Both the position numbers and the translations under genes were made by a program. Of a DNA stretch of 64,000 nucleotides, positions 18,764 to 27,606 are shown piece by piece; the stretch's first letter is position 1; each line of letters begins with the position of its first letter. The notes beneath the pieces are model-generated. The model did not search any database. It was not told the DNA's origin and saw nothing but the letters and a program-made list of their open reading frames with translations. The DNA is from Acinetobacter sp. P8-3-8 (GTDB lineage: Bacteria > Pseudomonadota > Gammaproteobacteria > Pseudomonadales > Moraxellaceae): positions 1-64,000 of the forward strand of contig NZ_AFIE01000010.1 in assembly GCF_000214135.1 (NCBI RefSeq). Direction: 5' to 3'.

Positions 18764-19669
18764 AGTCATCGCTTGATGATTTGGAATGTTATAGATTTTT
18801 TTAAGCTGTGGATTCGCTTTAAAACGTTTATAACTCCAATGATAGTGTTCAGGATGCTGTTGAACCAGTTGTTCGAGGTGTTTGAAAATAATACCAGTGC
18901 CTTCGTTGGCACTGACTTGATAAATACTTTCATCAATGGGTTCAATCGTCATGTCAAAGCCATGCTGATCATTTCGTGTGGCATATAAAAACAGTGCTTT
19001 AGCTTTGGTTTTTTGAATAAGTTTTGCACTTAAATTACTTGAATAGAGTGGAATACCAGAATATTCAATCAGTTCTCCTCCTTGGTCAGGAGTGTGATCT
19101 GGCAAAATAACGGTTGTTCCGCCTTGTTTTAATGCTTTGAAAATTTGGCGTACCCCAGACTCATCTGTCGGGACTAAATCAGCATCTTCTCGGCTTCTTG
19201 CTGCACGTACAAATTGGTCTGCCTCATTATTCTTGATTGGTTTATACATGATGGTCATTTGCGTATATTGCGCAAACCAAGCATTCATGATTTCCCAAGT
19301 ACCAAAATGAGGCACAATAAGTACTAAACCTTTGCCTTGCTCTATCGCTTCATGGAAATAATGCTCACCTTGGATATGGTGAATTCGTGCAATATTCTTT
19401 TGAGCAGTGCTTCCCCAAATTGTAAAAAACTCCATGTAAGATTGAACCTCATTGCGAATTGCATGACGGGTAATGAGTTCACGTTGTTGTTTATCCAATT
19501 CAGGAAAGCAGATTTCAATGTTTAAGCGAATCGTTTCAGATGTTTTTGTGATATGTAAAAAATTGACAATACCTGCCAAAAACCGCCCAGTAAATTGAGC
19601 GATTGGAATAGGGTGTCGACTGAAAAAATTGAGAAGTCGAGAAATTATAGTCTTATGTTTTTCAGTCAT
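18704..19669 (-). CDS. Lipid A biosynthesis acyltransferase (LpxL/LpxM/HtrB family)
   Basis: 321 residues from the ATG at 19669 (MTEKHKTIISRLLNFFSRHP). The catalytic HxxxxE motif lies in VPHFGTWE, and the acceptor-side motifs are LPDHTPDQGG and HYHWSYKRFK. The enzyme transfers a secondary acyl chain from acyl-ACP to a lipid A precursor at the inner membrane's cytosolic face. The frame continues 64 codons further upstream, but those residues would overlap the divergent S49 peptidase gene and do not resemble the family. LpxL and LpxM cannot be told apart with confidence here. Confidence 0.85.
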   Translation of the reverse strand: MTEKHKTIISRLLNFFSRHPIPIAQFTGRFLAGIVNFLHITKTSETIRLNIEICFPELDKQQRELITRHAIRNEVQSYMEFFTIWGSTAQKNIARIHHIQGEHYFHEAIEQGKGLVLIVPHFGTWEIMNAWFAQYTQMTIMYKPIKNNEADQFVRAARSREDADLVPTDESGVRQIFKALKQGGTTVILPDHTPDQGGELIEYSGIPLYSSNLSAKLIQKTKAKALFLYATRNDQHGFDMTIEPIDESIYQVSANEGTGIIFKHLEQLVQQHPEHYHWSYKRFKANPQLKKIYNIPNHQAMTLINTVRNEMILESDVLVEN

Positions 19670-19806
19670 TGCTACAAAAAAGTGGAGATAGGGTTGATGT
19701 ATATTGTGATTTAGCAAAATATTATAGAATAAATCGCAATGATTGGACAGATTATATGTATTCCTTGTATATAATGAACTATGAATAATTAATTTGGATG
19801 GTATAA

Positions 19807-20838
19807 ATGTCCGATTGGCCGCCGAAACCACAAAACGAAAACTCAAATTCTCATCCTTCATCTGGTCAACAACCTACAGGACAAGAATGGCGAATCTTAG
19901 AAAAAGTCGTTCTTGCATCTGTAGAAGAACAACGTCGTAGTCGCCGTTGGGGGATTTTCTTCAAAGTTCTCACATTCCTTTATATTCTTGTTGTTTTGGT
20001 GATGATGACGAAAAGCTGCTCACTATCAAGTGGTAGTGATGGTGAATCGACTTCAAGTGAGCATTTGGGTGTGGTAAATATTGTTGGAACCATTGATTCA
20101 AGCAATCAGGGTGTAAACAGTGTTGACACGATTAAGTCACTCAAAAAAGCATTTGAATCAAAATCTGCAAAAGCTGTGGTTTTGAATGTAAATTCTCCAG
20201 GTGGCTCGCCTGTTCAATCTGATGACATTTGGCAAGAAATTGAGTATCTGAAAAAACAAAATCCAGATAAAAAAGTCTATGCAGTGATTGGAGATATGGG
20301 GGCATCAGGTGCTTATTATATCGCTTCTGCGGCAGATGAAATTTGGGTCAACCCTTCAAGTTTAGTCGGTTCTATCGGTGTGATCATGCCAAATTACGGT
20401 GTGAACGGTTTAGCACAGAAACTAGGTGTTGAAGATCGAACTATGACTGCTGGAAGTAATAAAGATATTCTAAGCATGACTAAACCGATCAATCCTGAGC
20501 AAAAAGCGCATATCCAAGCCTTGTTAGATAATGTGCATTCACACTTTATCACTGCTGTGAAACAAGGTCGTGGTGCTAAATTAAAATCGACTGATCCAGC
20601 AATTTTCTCAGGTTTATTCTGGACAGGTGATCAAGCAATCAAGCTAGGTATTGCAGATAAAGCTGGAAATATTGAAACACTTAAGCGTGAGTTAAAAGTC
20701 AATAAAACTGTAGATTATACTGTTGAACGTAGTCCATTTGATTCAATTTTAGGTCGTATAGGATCTGAAATGGGGCATGGCGTAGGTGAAGCAGTAAGTC
20801 AAAAGCTTGGTATGAATCAAGATGTAAAAATGCAGTAA
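19807..20838 (+). CDS. sppA: S49 family signal peptide peptidase (SppA-like, short form)
   Basis: 343 residues. A charged cytosolic N-terminus is followed by one membrane helix (about 50-68, FFKVLTFLYILVVLVMM) and a single S49 domain. The catalytic dyad is Ser167 in DMGASGAYY and Lys219 in GSNKD, 52 residues apart as in Bacillus SppA. NSPGGSPVQSDDIW forms the oxyanion-side motif. It should degrade cleaved signal peptides or damaged membrane proteins, with the active site in the periplasm as an oligomeric dome. Divergent from the acyltransferase gene (137 bases between starts). Confidence 0.87.
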   Translation: MSDWPPKPQNENSNSHPSSGQQPTGQEWRILEKVVLASVEEQRRSRRWGIFFKVLTFLYILVVLVMMTKSCSLSSGSDGESTSSEHLGVVNIVGTIDSSNQGVNSVDTIKSLKKAFESKSAKAVVLNVNSPGGSPVQSDDIWQEIEYLKKQNPDKKVYAVIGDMGASGAYYIASAADEIWVNPSSLVGSIGVIMPNYGVNGLAQKLGVEDRTMTAGSNKDILSMTKPINPEQKAHIQALLDNVHSHFITAVKQGRGAKLKSTDPAIFSGLFWTGDQAIKLGIADKAGNIETLKRELKVNKTVDYTVERSPFDSILGRIGSEMGHGVGEAVSQKLGMNQDVKMQ

Positions 20839-20922
20839 ACTGCTTAAACTTTTAAAGCTTCTTCCCATTGCTTTGCAGTGGGAGAAGTGACTTTAGAACT
20901 TCAAAATAGAAAACCGAATATC

Positions 20923-21735
20923 ATGCGTATTTCAAATCAGCAAAAGCCACTCATTCATTTTGCACATGCCAATGGTGTACCGTCAAAAGTTTACACGAAA
21001 CTATTTGATTTGCTTAAAGATGAATATGATGTGATCTATGTTCCTCTACTTGGCCCTGATCGTCGTTATCCAATTGCTCAAGGATGGAATGAACTGGCGG
21101 ATCAAGTGGTTGATAGTATTGTGCAACAAGCTCAAGGACGTAAAGTGATTGGTTTAGGGCATTCATTGGGTGCAGTGACTACCTTAAAAGCGGCTTATAA
21201 GCGTCCAGAATTGTTTGAACAAGTGATTATGCTTGATCCACCTTTAATTGTTGGAAAAGCTGCTTTTGCGATGTTTATGGCTAAAATTTTCAAGCCAAAA
21301 TTGATTGATAAAATTACTCCTGCTTCACTTAGCCTCAAACGTCGTGATCATTGGGATTCTCGTGAACAAGCTGCTGAGTTGTTAAGACCTAAAGGGTTTT
21401 ATCAGCATTTTGATCAAGATTGCTTTCAAGCCTATATTGACTATGCTTTAACGGAAGATGCGACAAGAGGTGGTGTTGAGTTAACGATTTCTAAATATGA
21501 TGAAGTTGAAATTTTTAGAACAAACTCTGATTCGATGTGGTTGCCGATGCCGAATCCGCCTGTACCATCGCATTTAATCATCGGTGATGAGAGTCCATTT
21601 TTTAAACAAAAATTTCCACAAATCATTCAGAAAAAATTGGCAATCCCTTTTTCTGTAACATCAGGTGGACACATGTTCCCTTTGGAACATCCTGTTAAAA
21701 CTGTTGAATTGGTGAAGAAACTCATTCGCAAATAA
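20923..21735 (+). CDS. Alpha/beta hydrolase
   Basis: 270 residues from the ATG at 20923; a GTG at 20878 would add 15 residues and neither has a strong ribosome site. The fold is shown by IHFAHANGVPSKVY (oxyanion loop), the nucleophile elbow GHSLGAV (Ser near 88), an acid in LIIGDESPF, and the histidine in SGGHMFPLEHP. The substrate is unknown. It follows the S49 gene by 84 bases and may be co-transcribed. It ends before a shared bidirectional terminator. Confidence 0.8.
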   Translation: MRISNQQKPLIHFAHANGVPSKVYTKLFDLLKDEYDVIYVPLLGPDRRYPIAQGWNELADQVVDSIVQQAQGRKVIGLGHSLGAVTTLKAAYKRPELFEQVIMLDPPLIVGKAAFAMFMAKIFKPKLIDKITPASLSLKRRDHWDSREQAAELLRPKGFYQHFDQDCFQAYIDYALTEDATRGGVELTISKYDEVEIFRTNSDSMWLPMPNPPVPSHLIIGDESPFFKQKFPQIIQKKLAIPFSVTSGGHMFPLEHPVKTVELVKKLIRK

Positions 21736-21780
21736 TTTGGAATGATGATCTTGTTTGCTTGTTAGAATTGATAAGCTAAT

Positions 21781-21808
21781 AAAAAATGCATCCGAGGATG
21801 CATTTTTT
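21781..21808. terminator. Bidirectional terminator between the hydrolase gene and purN
   Basis: AAAAAATGCATCC (21781-21793) pairs with GGATGCATTTTTT (21796-21808); the stem has A- and T-runs on the two sides, so it serves both converging genes. Confidence 0.88.
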
Positions 21809-21831
21809 ATTTCAAATATTTTCAGCAGTTT

Positions 21832-22464
21832 TTAAAACTGACAGAACTGAATTGGTTTTTCTAAAGCTTGCCCTTTATAAAGCACTTGACCTTCTTTGAG
21901 ATGTTGAATCGTGCCATTACAAATCCATTCAACCGCTTGCGGGTAAATTAAGTGTTCAAGCACATGTACACGCTGTGCAAGGGATGCAACATTGTCATGC
22001 TGAGTAACTTTTAAAACACCTTGTGTTAAAGCTTGCCCTGCATCAAGTTCCGCAGTGACATAATGCACTGTACAACCATGTAGAGCATCACCTGTATTTA
22101 GAACACGTTGGTGCGTATGCATGCCTTTGTAATTTGGCAATAGGGAAGGGTGAATATTCACCATTTTACCTTCCCATGCTTTGACAAATTGAGCACTTAA
22201 AATTCGCATAAAACCTGCGAGTATGACCAAATCAACATCCCAATCGAGCAATTGTTGATGCATAACAGCATCGAAAGCTTCACGGTTTGGATATTGTTTA
22301 TGTTCAATAATTGCAGTTGGAATATTCGCATTTTTTGCACGTTGTAGTGCATAAGCTTCAGGTTTATTGGAAATAACCCCAACGATTTTCCCTGAAAGAT
22401 TGGCATCGATCAGGGCTTGTAAGTTACTTCCACTGCCTGAAACCAGTACAGCAATTTTGATCAT
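21832..22464 (-). CDS. purN: Phosphoribosylglycinamide formyltransferase
   Basis: 210 residues. It transfers a formyl group from 10-formyl-THF to GAR, the third step of purine synthesis. KIAVLVSGSGSNLQALIDA is the phosphate-binding start, and MVNIHPSLLPNYKGMHTHQR holds the Asn-His catalytic pair. The conserved aspartate lies in ELDAGQALTQG. The ATG at 22464 lies 10 bases after the purM stop; an in-frame ATG at 22482 would overlap purM and add six residues. Confidence 0.95.
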   Translation of the reverse strand: MIKIAVLVSGSGSNLQALIDANLSGKIVGVISNKPEAYALQRAKNANIPTAIIEHKQYPNREAFDAVMHQQLLDWDVDLVILAGFMRILSAQFVKAWEGKMVNIHPSLLPNYKGMHTHQRVLNTGDALHGCTVHYVTAELDAGQALTQGVLKVTQHDNVASLAQRVHVLEHLIYPQAVEWICNGTIQHLKEGQVLYKGQALEKPIQFCQF

Positions 22465-22474
22465 GTGATTGTTC

Positions 22475-23545
22475 TTACGCAAAAATTACACGAATTTTTT
22501 CGTCAGCACCTTCAACAGATTCAGCATTGTCTTGGATATGACCAATTTTCCAAGCTTTCTCACCTTGAGCATTGAGTACAGCAATGGTTTTTTCAGCATC
22601 AGCTGCGTCAACGGCAATAACCATACCTACGCCACAGTTAAATGTGCGGTACATTTCAAATTGTTCAACACCACCTTCTTTTTGAAGAAGTTTAAACAAT
22701 TCAGACCATTCCCAAGAAGATTCATCAATAACTGCTTGAGCACCATTTGGAAGTACACGAGGTAAGTTACCTGGTAAACCGCCGCCTGTGATATGCGCCA
22801 TTGCATGAACATCAACTTGTTTGCAAAGTTCAAGAATAGGTTTTACGTAAATACGTGTTGGTTCCATGATTGCATCTGCAAGTGGGCGACCATCAACGAT
22901 TTGAGCAAGATCAATATTTTTAACGTCTAAAATTTTACGAAGTAAAGAGTAACCGTTTGAATGCGCGCCAGATGATGCTAAGCCAATCAGAACATCACCA
23001 GCTTTAACTTTTGAGCCATCGATAATTTTGCTTGCTTCTACAACACCAACAGAGAAACCTGCAAGGTCATAGTCTTCACCTTCGTACATGCCTGGCATTT
23101 CAGCAGTTTCACCACCGACCAATGCGCAACCTGCAAGCTCACAACCTTGACCAATACCTGTAACAACATTGGCTGCAACGTCTACATTTAAGTGACCTGT
23201 TGCATAGTAGTCTAAGAAGAATAATGGTTCTGCACCGCAGACAATAATATCGTTCACACACATTGCAACTAAGTCTTGACCAATTGTGTCATGACGGTTT
23301 AAGTTTAGTGCTAAACGTAATTTAGTACCGACACCATCTGTACCAGATACAAGAACAGGTTCTTCATAACCTTTCGGGATTTTACAAAGTGCGCCGAAAC
23401 CGCCTAAGCCACCCATGACTTCAGGGCGAGTTGTGCGTTTAGCGACAGATTTGATTCGATCGACAAGTGCGTCGCCCGCTTCAATATCGACACCAGCGTC
23501 TTTATAGCTTAAACCAGTGTTTTGAGTAGAAGTTGAGTTGCTCAT
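22475..23545 (-). CDS. purM: Phosphoribosylformylglycinamidine cyclo-ligase (AIR synthetase)
   Basis: 356 residues, normal length. It closes the imidazole ring in purine synthesis. Signatures: [47 protein letters not shown] and [11 protein letters not shown], all AIRS-family motifs. It is followed directly by purN, the usual gammaproteobacterial purMN operon. The upstream neighbour is a divergent PerM-like gene. Confidence 0.97.
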   Translation of the reverse strand: MSNSTSTQNTGLSYKDAGVDIEAGDALVDRIKSVAKRTTRPEVMGGLGGFGALCKIPKGYEEPVLVSGTDGVGTKLRLALNLNRHDTIGQDLVAMCVNDIIVCGAEPLFFLDYYATGHLNVDVAANVVTGIGQGCELAGCALVGGETAEMPGMYEGEDYDLAGFSVGVVEASKIIDGSKVKAGDVLIGLASSGAHSNGYSLLRKILDVKNIDLAQIVDGRPLADAIMEPTRIYVKPILELCKQVDVHAMAHITGGGLPGNLPRVLPNGAQAVIDESSWEWSELFKLLQKEGGVEQFEMYRTFNCGVGMVIAVDAADAEKTIAVLNAQGEKAWKIGHIQDNAESVEGADEKIRVIFA

Positions 23546-23680
23546 ATGTGAAGTCTCCGCATTCGTGCGCAGATTATACCTGAATATACGAAATTCTTAT
23601 GTTATTTCTGCACTAAAATGTTATGTTTATTCAAATATTTTACTTTCTATAATGATTAAATCTGAAAAAGGCGTGATTAC

Positions 23681-24886
23681 ATGCACGATCGGACCTTAAA
23701 ACGAATTTTTATACTCGGTGGTATAGCATTAATCCTCTGGGTTTTATACTTGCTCAAGCCTGTGGTAATCCCTTTTATTGCCGCTTTTTTAGTTGCGTAT
23801 CTATTTAGTCCTGTGGTTGAAAAACTCTCTAAATTCTTACCAAGATGGCTTTCGATTGCGCTGGTATTTATTGGTATCGGTGTAGTACTGACATGGGCAA
23901 TGTGGTTCGTTGTACCTTTGGTATGGAAACAGTTGATTTATGCAAGAGATAGTATTCCCGCGGGTATTCATTGGATCAACTCAACTTTTTTACCGTGGGT
24001 TTCCAATTCGTTTAATGTAGAACGAATGGAGTTAGATACCGATCAAATTTCTCAAGTTGTGATGGAATATGTGCAGACCAACTATAGTGCTGACAGTATT
24101 CAAAGCATGGCGTTGAAAATAGCACAATCAGGGCTAAGCTTTATTTCCATCGGCGGGACGATTGTTTTAATTCCAATTATTGCATTCTATTTCTTATTGG
24201 ATTGGAATCGTATGCTGTTGAGCTTAAAAGCGTTGATTCCACGTCAATATGAACAAAGTACCTTAAGAATTGTCGGTGAATGTCATAGTGTTTTAGGCGC
24301 ATTTGTTAAAGGGCAATTCTTAGTAATGATTTTACTTGGAATCGTCTATGCGGTCGGATTGCAATCAATTGGATTGGAAGTTGGCTTAATTATTGGCATG
24401 GTGGCAGGTTTATGTAGCATTATTCCATATCTTGGTTTTGGTGTTGGGATTATTGCAGCAGTCATTGCATGTTTCTTCCAATTTGGTGTGGATCCAAAGC
24501 ATTTATTAATGGTATTGGCTGTATTTGGTGTAGGGCAATTGATAGAAGGTTATATCCTACAACCTTTCTTATTGGGCGATAAAATTGGTTTATCACCTGT
24601 AGCTGTAGTTTTTGCGGTATTAGCAGGTGCGCAACTTGCTGGTTTTGTGGGGATGTTGATTGCTCTACCTGTGGCTGCCATTATTGTGGTATTACTTAAA
24701 CATGCCAGAGAATGGTATGAACAAAGTCAGTTTTATCAAATGAGTGCAGCAGCGTCCGTCGTCGTACAAAATGATGGGCAAGTTGAAACGATTTCAGTGA
24801 ATAGTCAGCAACTTGATCTTGATATTGAAATTAAAAACACGCAAGATAATCAAGAAAAGGTCAAATCAGACCAAGAACCACTTTAG
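23681..24886 (+). CDS. AI-2E/PerM family membrane transporter
   Basis: 401 residues with eight predicted helices in the AI-2E family order. An amphipathic extramembrane segment lies at about 90-150, and the conserved C-terminal part includes GLCSIIPYLGFGVGIIAAV and the later QLIEGYILQPFLLGDKIGLS. The C-terminal 50 residues are polar and soluble. Transport function is not established for PerM-type members. Its stop lies 15 bases before hda, so the two genes are probably co-transcribed. Confidence 0.85.
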   Translation: MHDRTLKRIFILGGIALILWVLYLLKPVVIPFIAAFLVAYLFSPVVEKLSKFLPRWLSIALVFIGIGVVLTWAMWFVVPLVWKQLIYARDSIPAGIHWINSTFLPWVSNSFNVERMELDTDQISQVVMEYVQTNYSADSIQSMALKIAQSGLSFISIGGTIVLIPIIAFYFLLDWNRMLLSLKALIPRQYEQSTLRIVGECHSVLGAFVKGQFLVMILLGIVYAVGLQSIGLEVGLIIGMVAGLCSIIPYLGFGVGIIAAVIACFFQFGVDPKHLLMVLAVFGVGQLIEGYILQPFLLGDKIGLSPVAVVFAVLAGAQLAGFVGMLIALPVAAIIVVLLKHAREWYEQSQFYQMSAAASVVVQNDGQVETISVNSQQLDLDIEIKNTQDNQEKVKSDQEPL

Positions 24887-24901
24887 GAACTTATATCGTC
24901 T

Positions 24902-25609
24902 ATGCGTCAATTACAGTTGGATATAGAACCACAACTGGATGCCCGAATTAGTGATTTTTCTGGGCCAGGTTGGGGGCCTGTAATTGATGCTGTACGTCAG
25001 CTTCATGCGGGTTTGATGAATCGTTTCTATATTTATGGTGGAGCGGGGACTGGAAAAAGTCATCTACTTTCGGCAATTTGTGATTCATATTTAGAAATTG
25101 GTAAATCAGCGATTAAAGTATCTTTGCTTGAGTTGTTAGATGCACCAATTGAAGCGATTACATCTTTAGAAAGTTATGATTTGGTCGCTTTAGATGATAT
25201 CGAAGCGATTAGTGGTGTGCCACATTGGCAGAAAGCTGTTTTTCATTTAATTAACAATAATAATGAGGGTGGTGGTCAACTGGTGTTTTCGTCGCGTTTT
25301 GCGCCGATTGAGTTAAAACTTGAACTACCCGATTTACAATCACGTTTAACGCAAGCTGTGAGTGTGAAAGTGCCGAGTGGCAACTCATACGCAGACCGTC
25401 AATCGCTTTTACATTCGGTATTGGAACGCAGGGGTGTACATTTTGACCCACAAATAACAGAATATATGCTATTACATGGACCACATCAAACCAGTACACT
25501 GCTTCAGTCAGTTGAGCAATTAGAAAAGTTACTGAAGGGTGAGAAAACTAAATTATCTCATTCAACATTAAGACAAATCTATGCATTGATTGATGAATAT
25601 AGACAGTAA
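24902..25609 (+). CDS. hda: Hda-like DnaA regulatory inactivator (AAA+)
   Basis: 235 residues. The N-terminus carries QLQLDI (residues 3-8), matching the beta-clamp binding motif of Hda. Walker A is GGAGTGKSH (46-54), Walker B LVALDD (94-99), sensor 1 is in LVFSSRFAP, and the arginine finger is in DLQSRL. Hda with the sliding clamp stimulates ATP hydrolysis by DnaA after replication starts (RIDA). It is shorter than DnaA and has no DNA-binding domain IV. DnaA-box sequences at 9.8-10.1 kb in the same window are noted separately. Confidence 0.9.
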   Translation: MRQLQLDIEPQLDARISDFSGPGWGPVIDAVRQLHAGLMNRFYIYGGAGTGKSHLLSAICDSYLEIGKSAIKVSLLELLDAPIEAITSLESYDLVALDDIEAISGVPHWQKAVFHLINNNNEGGGQLVFSSRFAPIELKLELPDLQSRLTQAVSVKVPSGNSYADRQSLLHSVLERRGVHFDPQITEYMLLHGPHQTSTLLQSVEQLEKLLKGEKTKLSHSTLRQIYALIDEYRQ

Positions 25610-25785
25610 TGATAGTGGGTAGTCTTCGATTGTCTAGCAAGAAGTAAGCGTCAATACCTTGTCAAATCACGTTATCATAAAATTCTTGAGAATTTGTTTT
25701 AACTGTGACAAAGTACGCGAAAAGGATTTATGGCCAAGCTTTGCTGGCTAATAAGAAATAATTAAAAGAAATTAAGGAGACTATA

Positions 25786-27594
25786 ATGCTCAAACGGGGC
25801 ATAGGCTTAGGATTATTGTGCATCAGTGGTCATGCGTTTAGTGCGAATATCACAGTGACAACAACAGAAGATGTTGTGAAAGCTGATGATCAGTGTTCAT
25901 TAAGAGAAGCCATTGAATATATTAATCAGGGGATGCCAGAAGCAGGCTATAACGGCTGTGGTGGTAAAGAAGCAACTGCTAGAATTCTTCTCGATGCTAA
26001 TAAAGAATATGTACTAAATAACCAAGTCCGTATTTCTAAAGATATCGATTTTGCTTCCAATTACGAAACAAATGTTACTGATACTGAAAACGTCGTTGGT
26101 AAGAAAAACGCGATTATTAAAATGGCGGGTAAAGACCGTTTGTTCCGCATTGAAAAAAACGTAGACCCTGCTGCTGAAACAGCACCACCGATGATCAAAG
26201 TGACATTCACTGAAATTACGATGAAAGGCTGTGGTCAGTCAGTCTGTGCTGATCAAGGTGGTTTGATTTATAACAAAGAATTATTAAGCATTAGTAATGG
26301 GCAGTTGTTAAATGGTGTCGCAAAACAAGGTGGTGCAATTTACAATGCAGGTATTTATGAAGCCAATAAAAGCCTAAGTTTTATTTCCTTAAGTAATACC
26401 TTAATCAAAGGGAATAAAGCAGAAAAAGGTGGGGCAATTTTTACTGAAATCCCAGCTTATATGATTTCACAATCTGTCATACGTGATAATGAGGCGACAG
26501 ATGCAAGCGGTGCTGTGCTTGAAACACAAGATCAATTTTCAGAAGATGCATTAAAGAATTTAGGTACAGCCGCACCTTTTGGTGTGTTGAATAGTACTAT
26601 TTTTAGCAACAAAGGTTATGTCGTTAAAGTCTTTGACGCTATGCAAATCAATAATGTCACCATGATTTTAAATAGCATGGGACTTATTCTAAATGCCCCT
26701 CAAAAGAAAGGTTATGTAGCAAATAGCATTCTGGCTAAAAATGGTACTCAAGATTGTACCATTGCGGCTGGTGGTGAAGAAATGCAAGTCAGTAACAACC
26801 TCTATTCTTCAGGTTGTAATGGCTTCAAATCGACAGCATTGGGAAATACACAACTCATTGCTGGAGCTACAACAGAAGGTAAATGTGATTACAGTTCTAG
26901 TGGCATTTTATGTCCATTTTCTGAATCGCCAAATCTGGCATTAGGTTATTTTTTACCTCGAATTTTGCCAAGCTATAATGCAGTCACAGATTCACCGATT
27001 GTGAATCATGGTGTCTCTGCTCAGGATGAAGTTTTAGCTTGTTCTACTGCTGATCAACGTGGAAAAACCCGAGATCGTAACCCAGAATTGTGTGATCGTG
27101 GCGCGATTGAATTGGTGATTGATACTTCAAATGTGACTACGGTCGGTAAAGATATTCTTTATGATCAAACGGCGAGCTTCTCAATTGCAGATCAATTGCA
27201 AGATGGTGAATTGGTCAGTGTTGCACAATGTAAGAAAATTTTTAATCGTGATGTCGATGATAATGGTAAGCCTTGGCAAGTTGGGTGTTTGAAAATCATT
27301 CAAACCAATACGCCTTCAAAAGGAACTATAACGATTAGCCAAGATGGTGAAGTTGTTTATACGCCAAATAATCATTGGCAAGGTTCTGATGAGTTTAAAA
27401 TCAATGTCGTTACATCTACGACCAGTTTTAACAAATCTGATAACCCTTATATCTCGATTCCTGCTCGTATTGTACAAAGAAAACCTGATGATTTTAAAAA
27501 CGATAAAGTGAAAACCTCAGGGGGGAGCTTAGGGTTCTTCTCACTTATTGGATTGGTTGGGCTCGTTGGTTACCGACGTGTAAAATATAAGTAA
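25786..27594 (+). CDS. CSLREA and GlyGly-CTERM surface protein, rhombotarget-type (first of two)
   Basis: 602 residues. The signal peptide ends near GHAFSA-N. A CSLREA motif (DDQCSLREAIEYINQG) lies near residue 45 and right-handed beta-helix-like repeats fill the middle (GGAIYNAGIYE, GGAIFTE). A CSTADQRGKTRDRNPELC block lies near residue 415. The C-terminal sorting signal is GGSLGFFSLIGLVGLVGYRR plus a basic tail. In known systems a rhombosortase cuts such GlyGly-CTERM tails after transport across the inner membrane, often before type II secretion. AAGGAG at 25774 supports the ATG. Twelve bases separate it from its paralogue. Confidence 0.82.
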   Translation: MLKRGIGLGLLCISGHAFSANITVTTTEDVVKADDQCSLREAIEYINQGMPEAGYNGCGGKEATARILLDANKEYVLNNQVRISKDIDFASNYETNVTDTENVVGKKNAIIKMAGKDRLFRIEKNVDPAAETAPPMIKVTFTEITMKGCGQSVCADQGGLIYNKELLSISNGQLLNGVAKQGGAIYNAGIYEANKSLSFISLSNTLIKGNKAEKGGAIFTEIPAYMISQSVIRDNEATDASGAVLETQDQFSEDALKNLGTAAPFGVLNSTIFSNKGYVVKVFDAMQINNVTMILNSMGLILNAPQKKGYVANSILAKNGTQDCTIAAGGEEMQVSNNLYSSGCNGFKSTALGNTQLIAGATTEGKCDYSSSGILCPFSESPNLALGYFLPRILPSYNAVTDSPIVNHGVSAQDEVLACSTADQRGKTRDRNPELCDRGAIELVIDTSNVTTVGKDILYDQTASFSIADQLQDGELVSVAQCKKIFNRDVDDNGKPWQVGCLKIIQTNTPSKGTITISQDGEVVYTPNNHWQGSDEFKINVVTSTTSFNKSDNPYISIPARIVQRKPDDFKNDKVKTSGGSLGFFSLIGLVGLVGYRRVKYK

Positions 27595-27606
27595 AAAGGA
27601 TTGGAC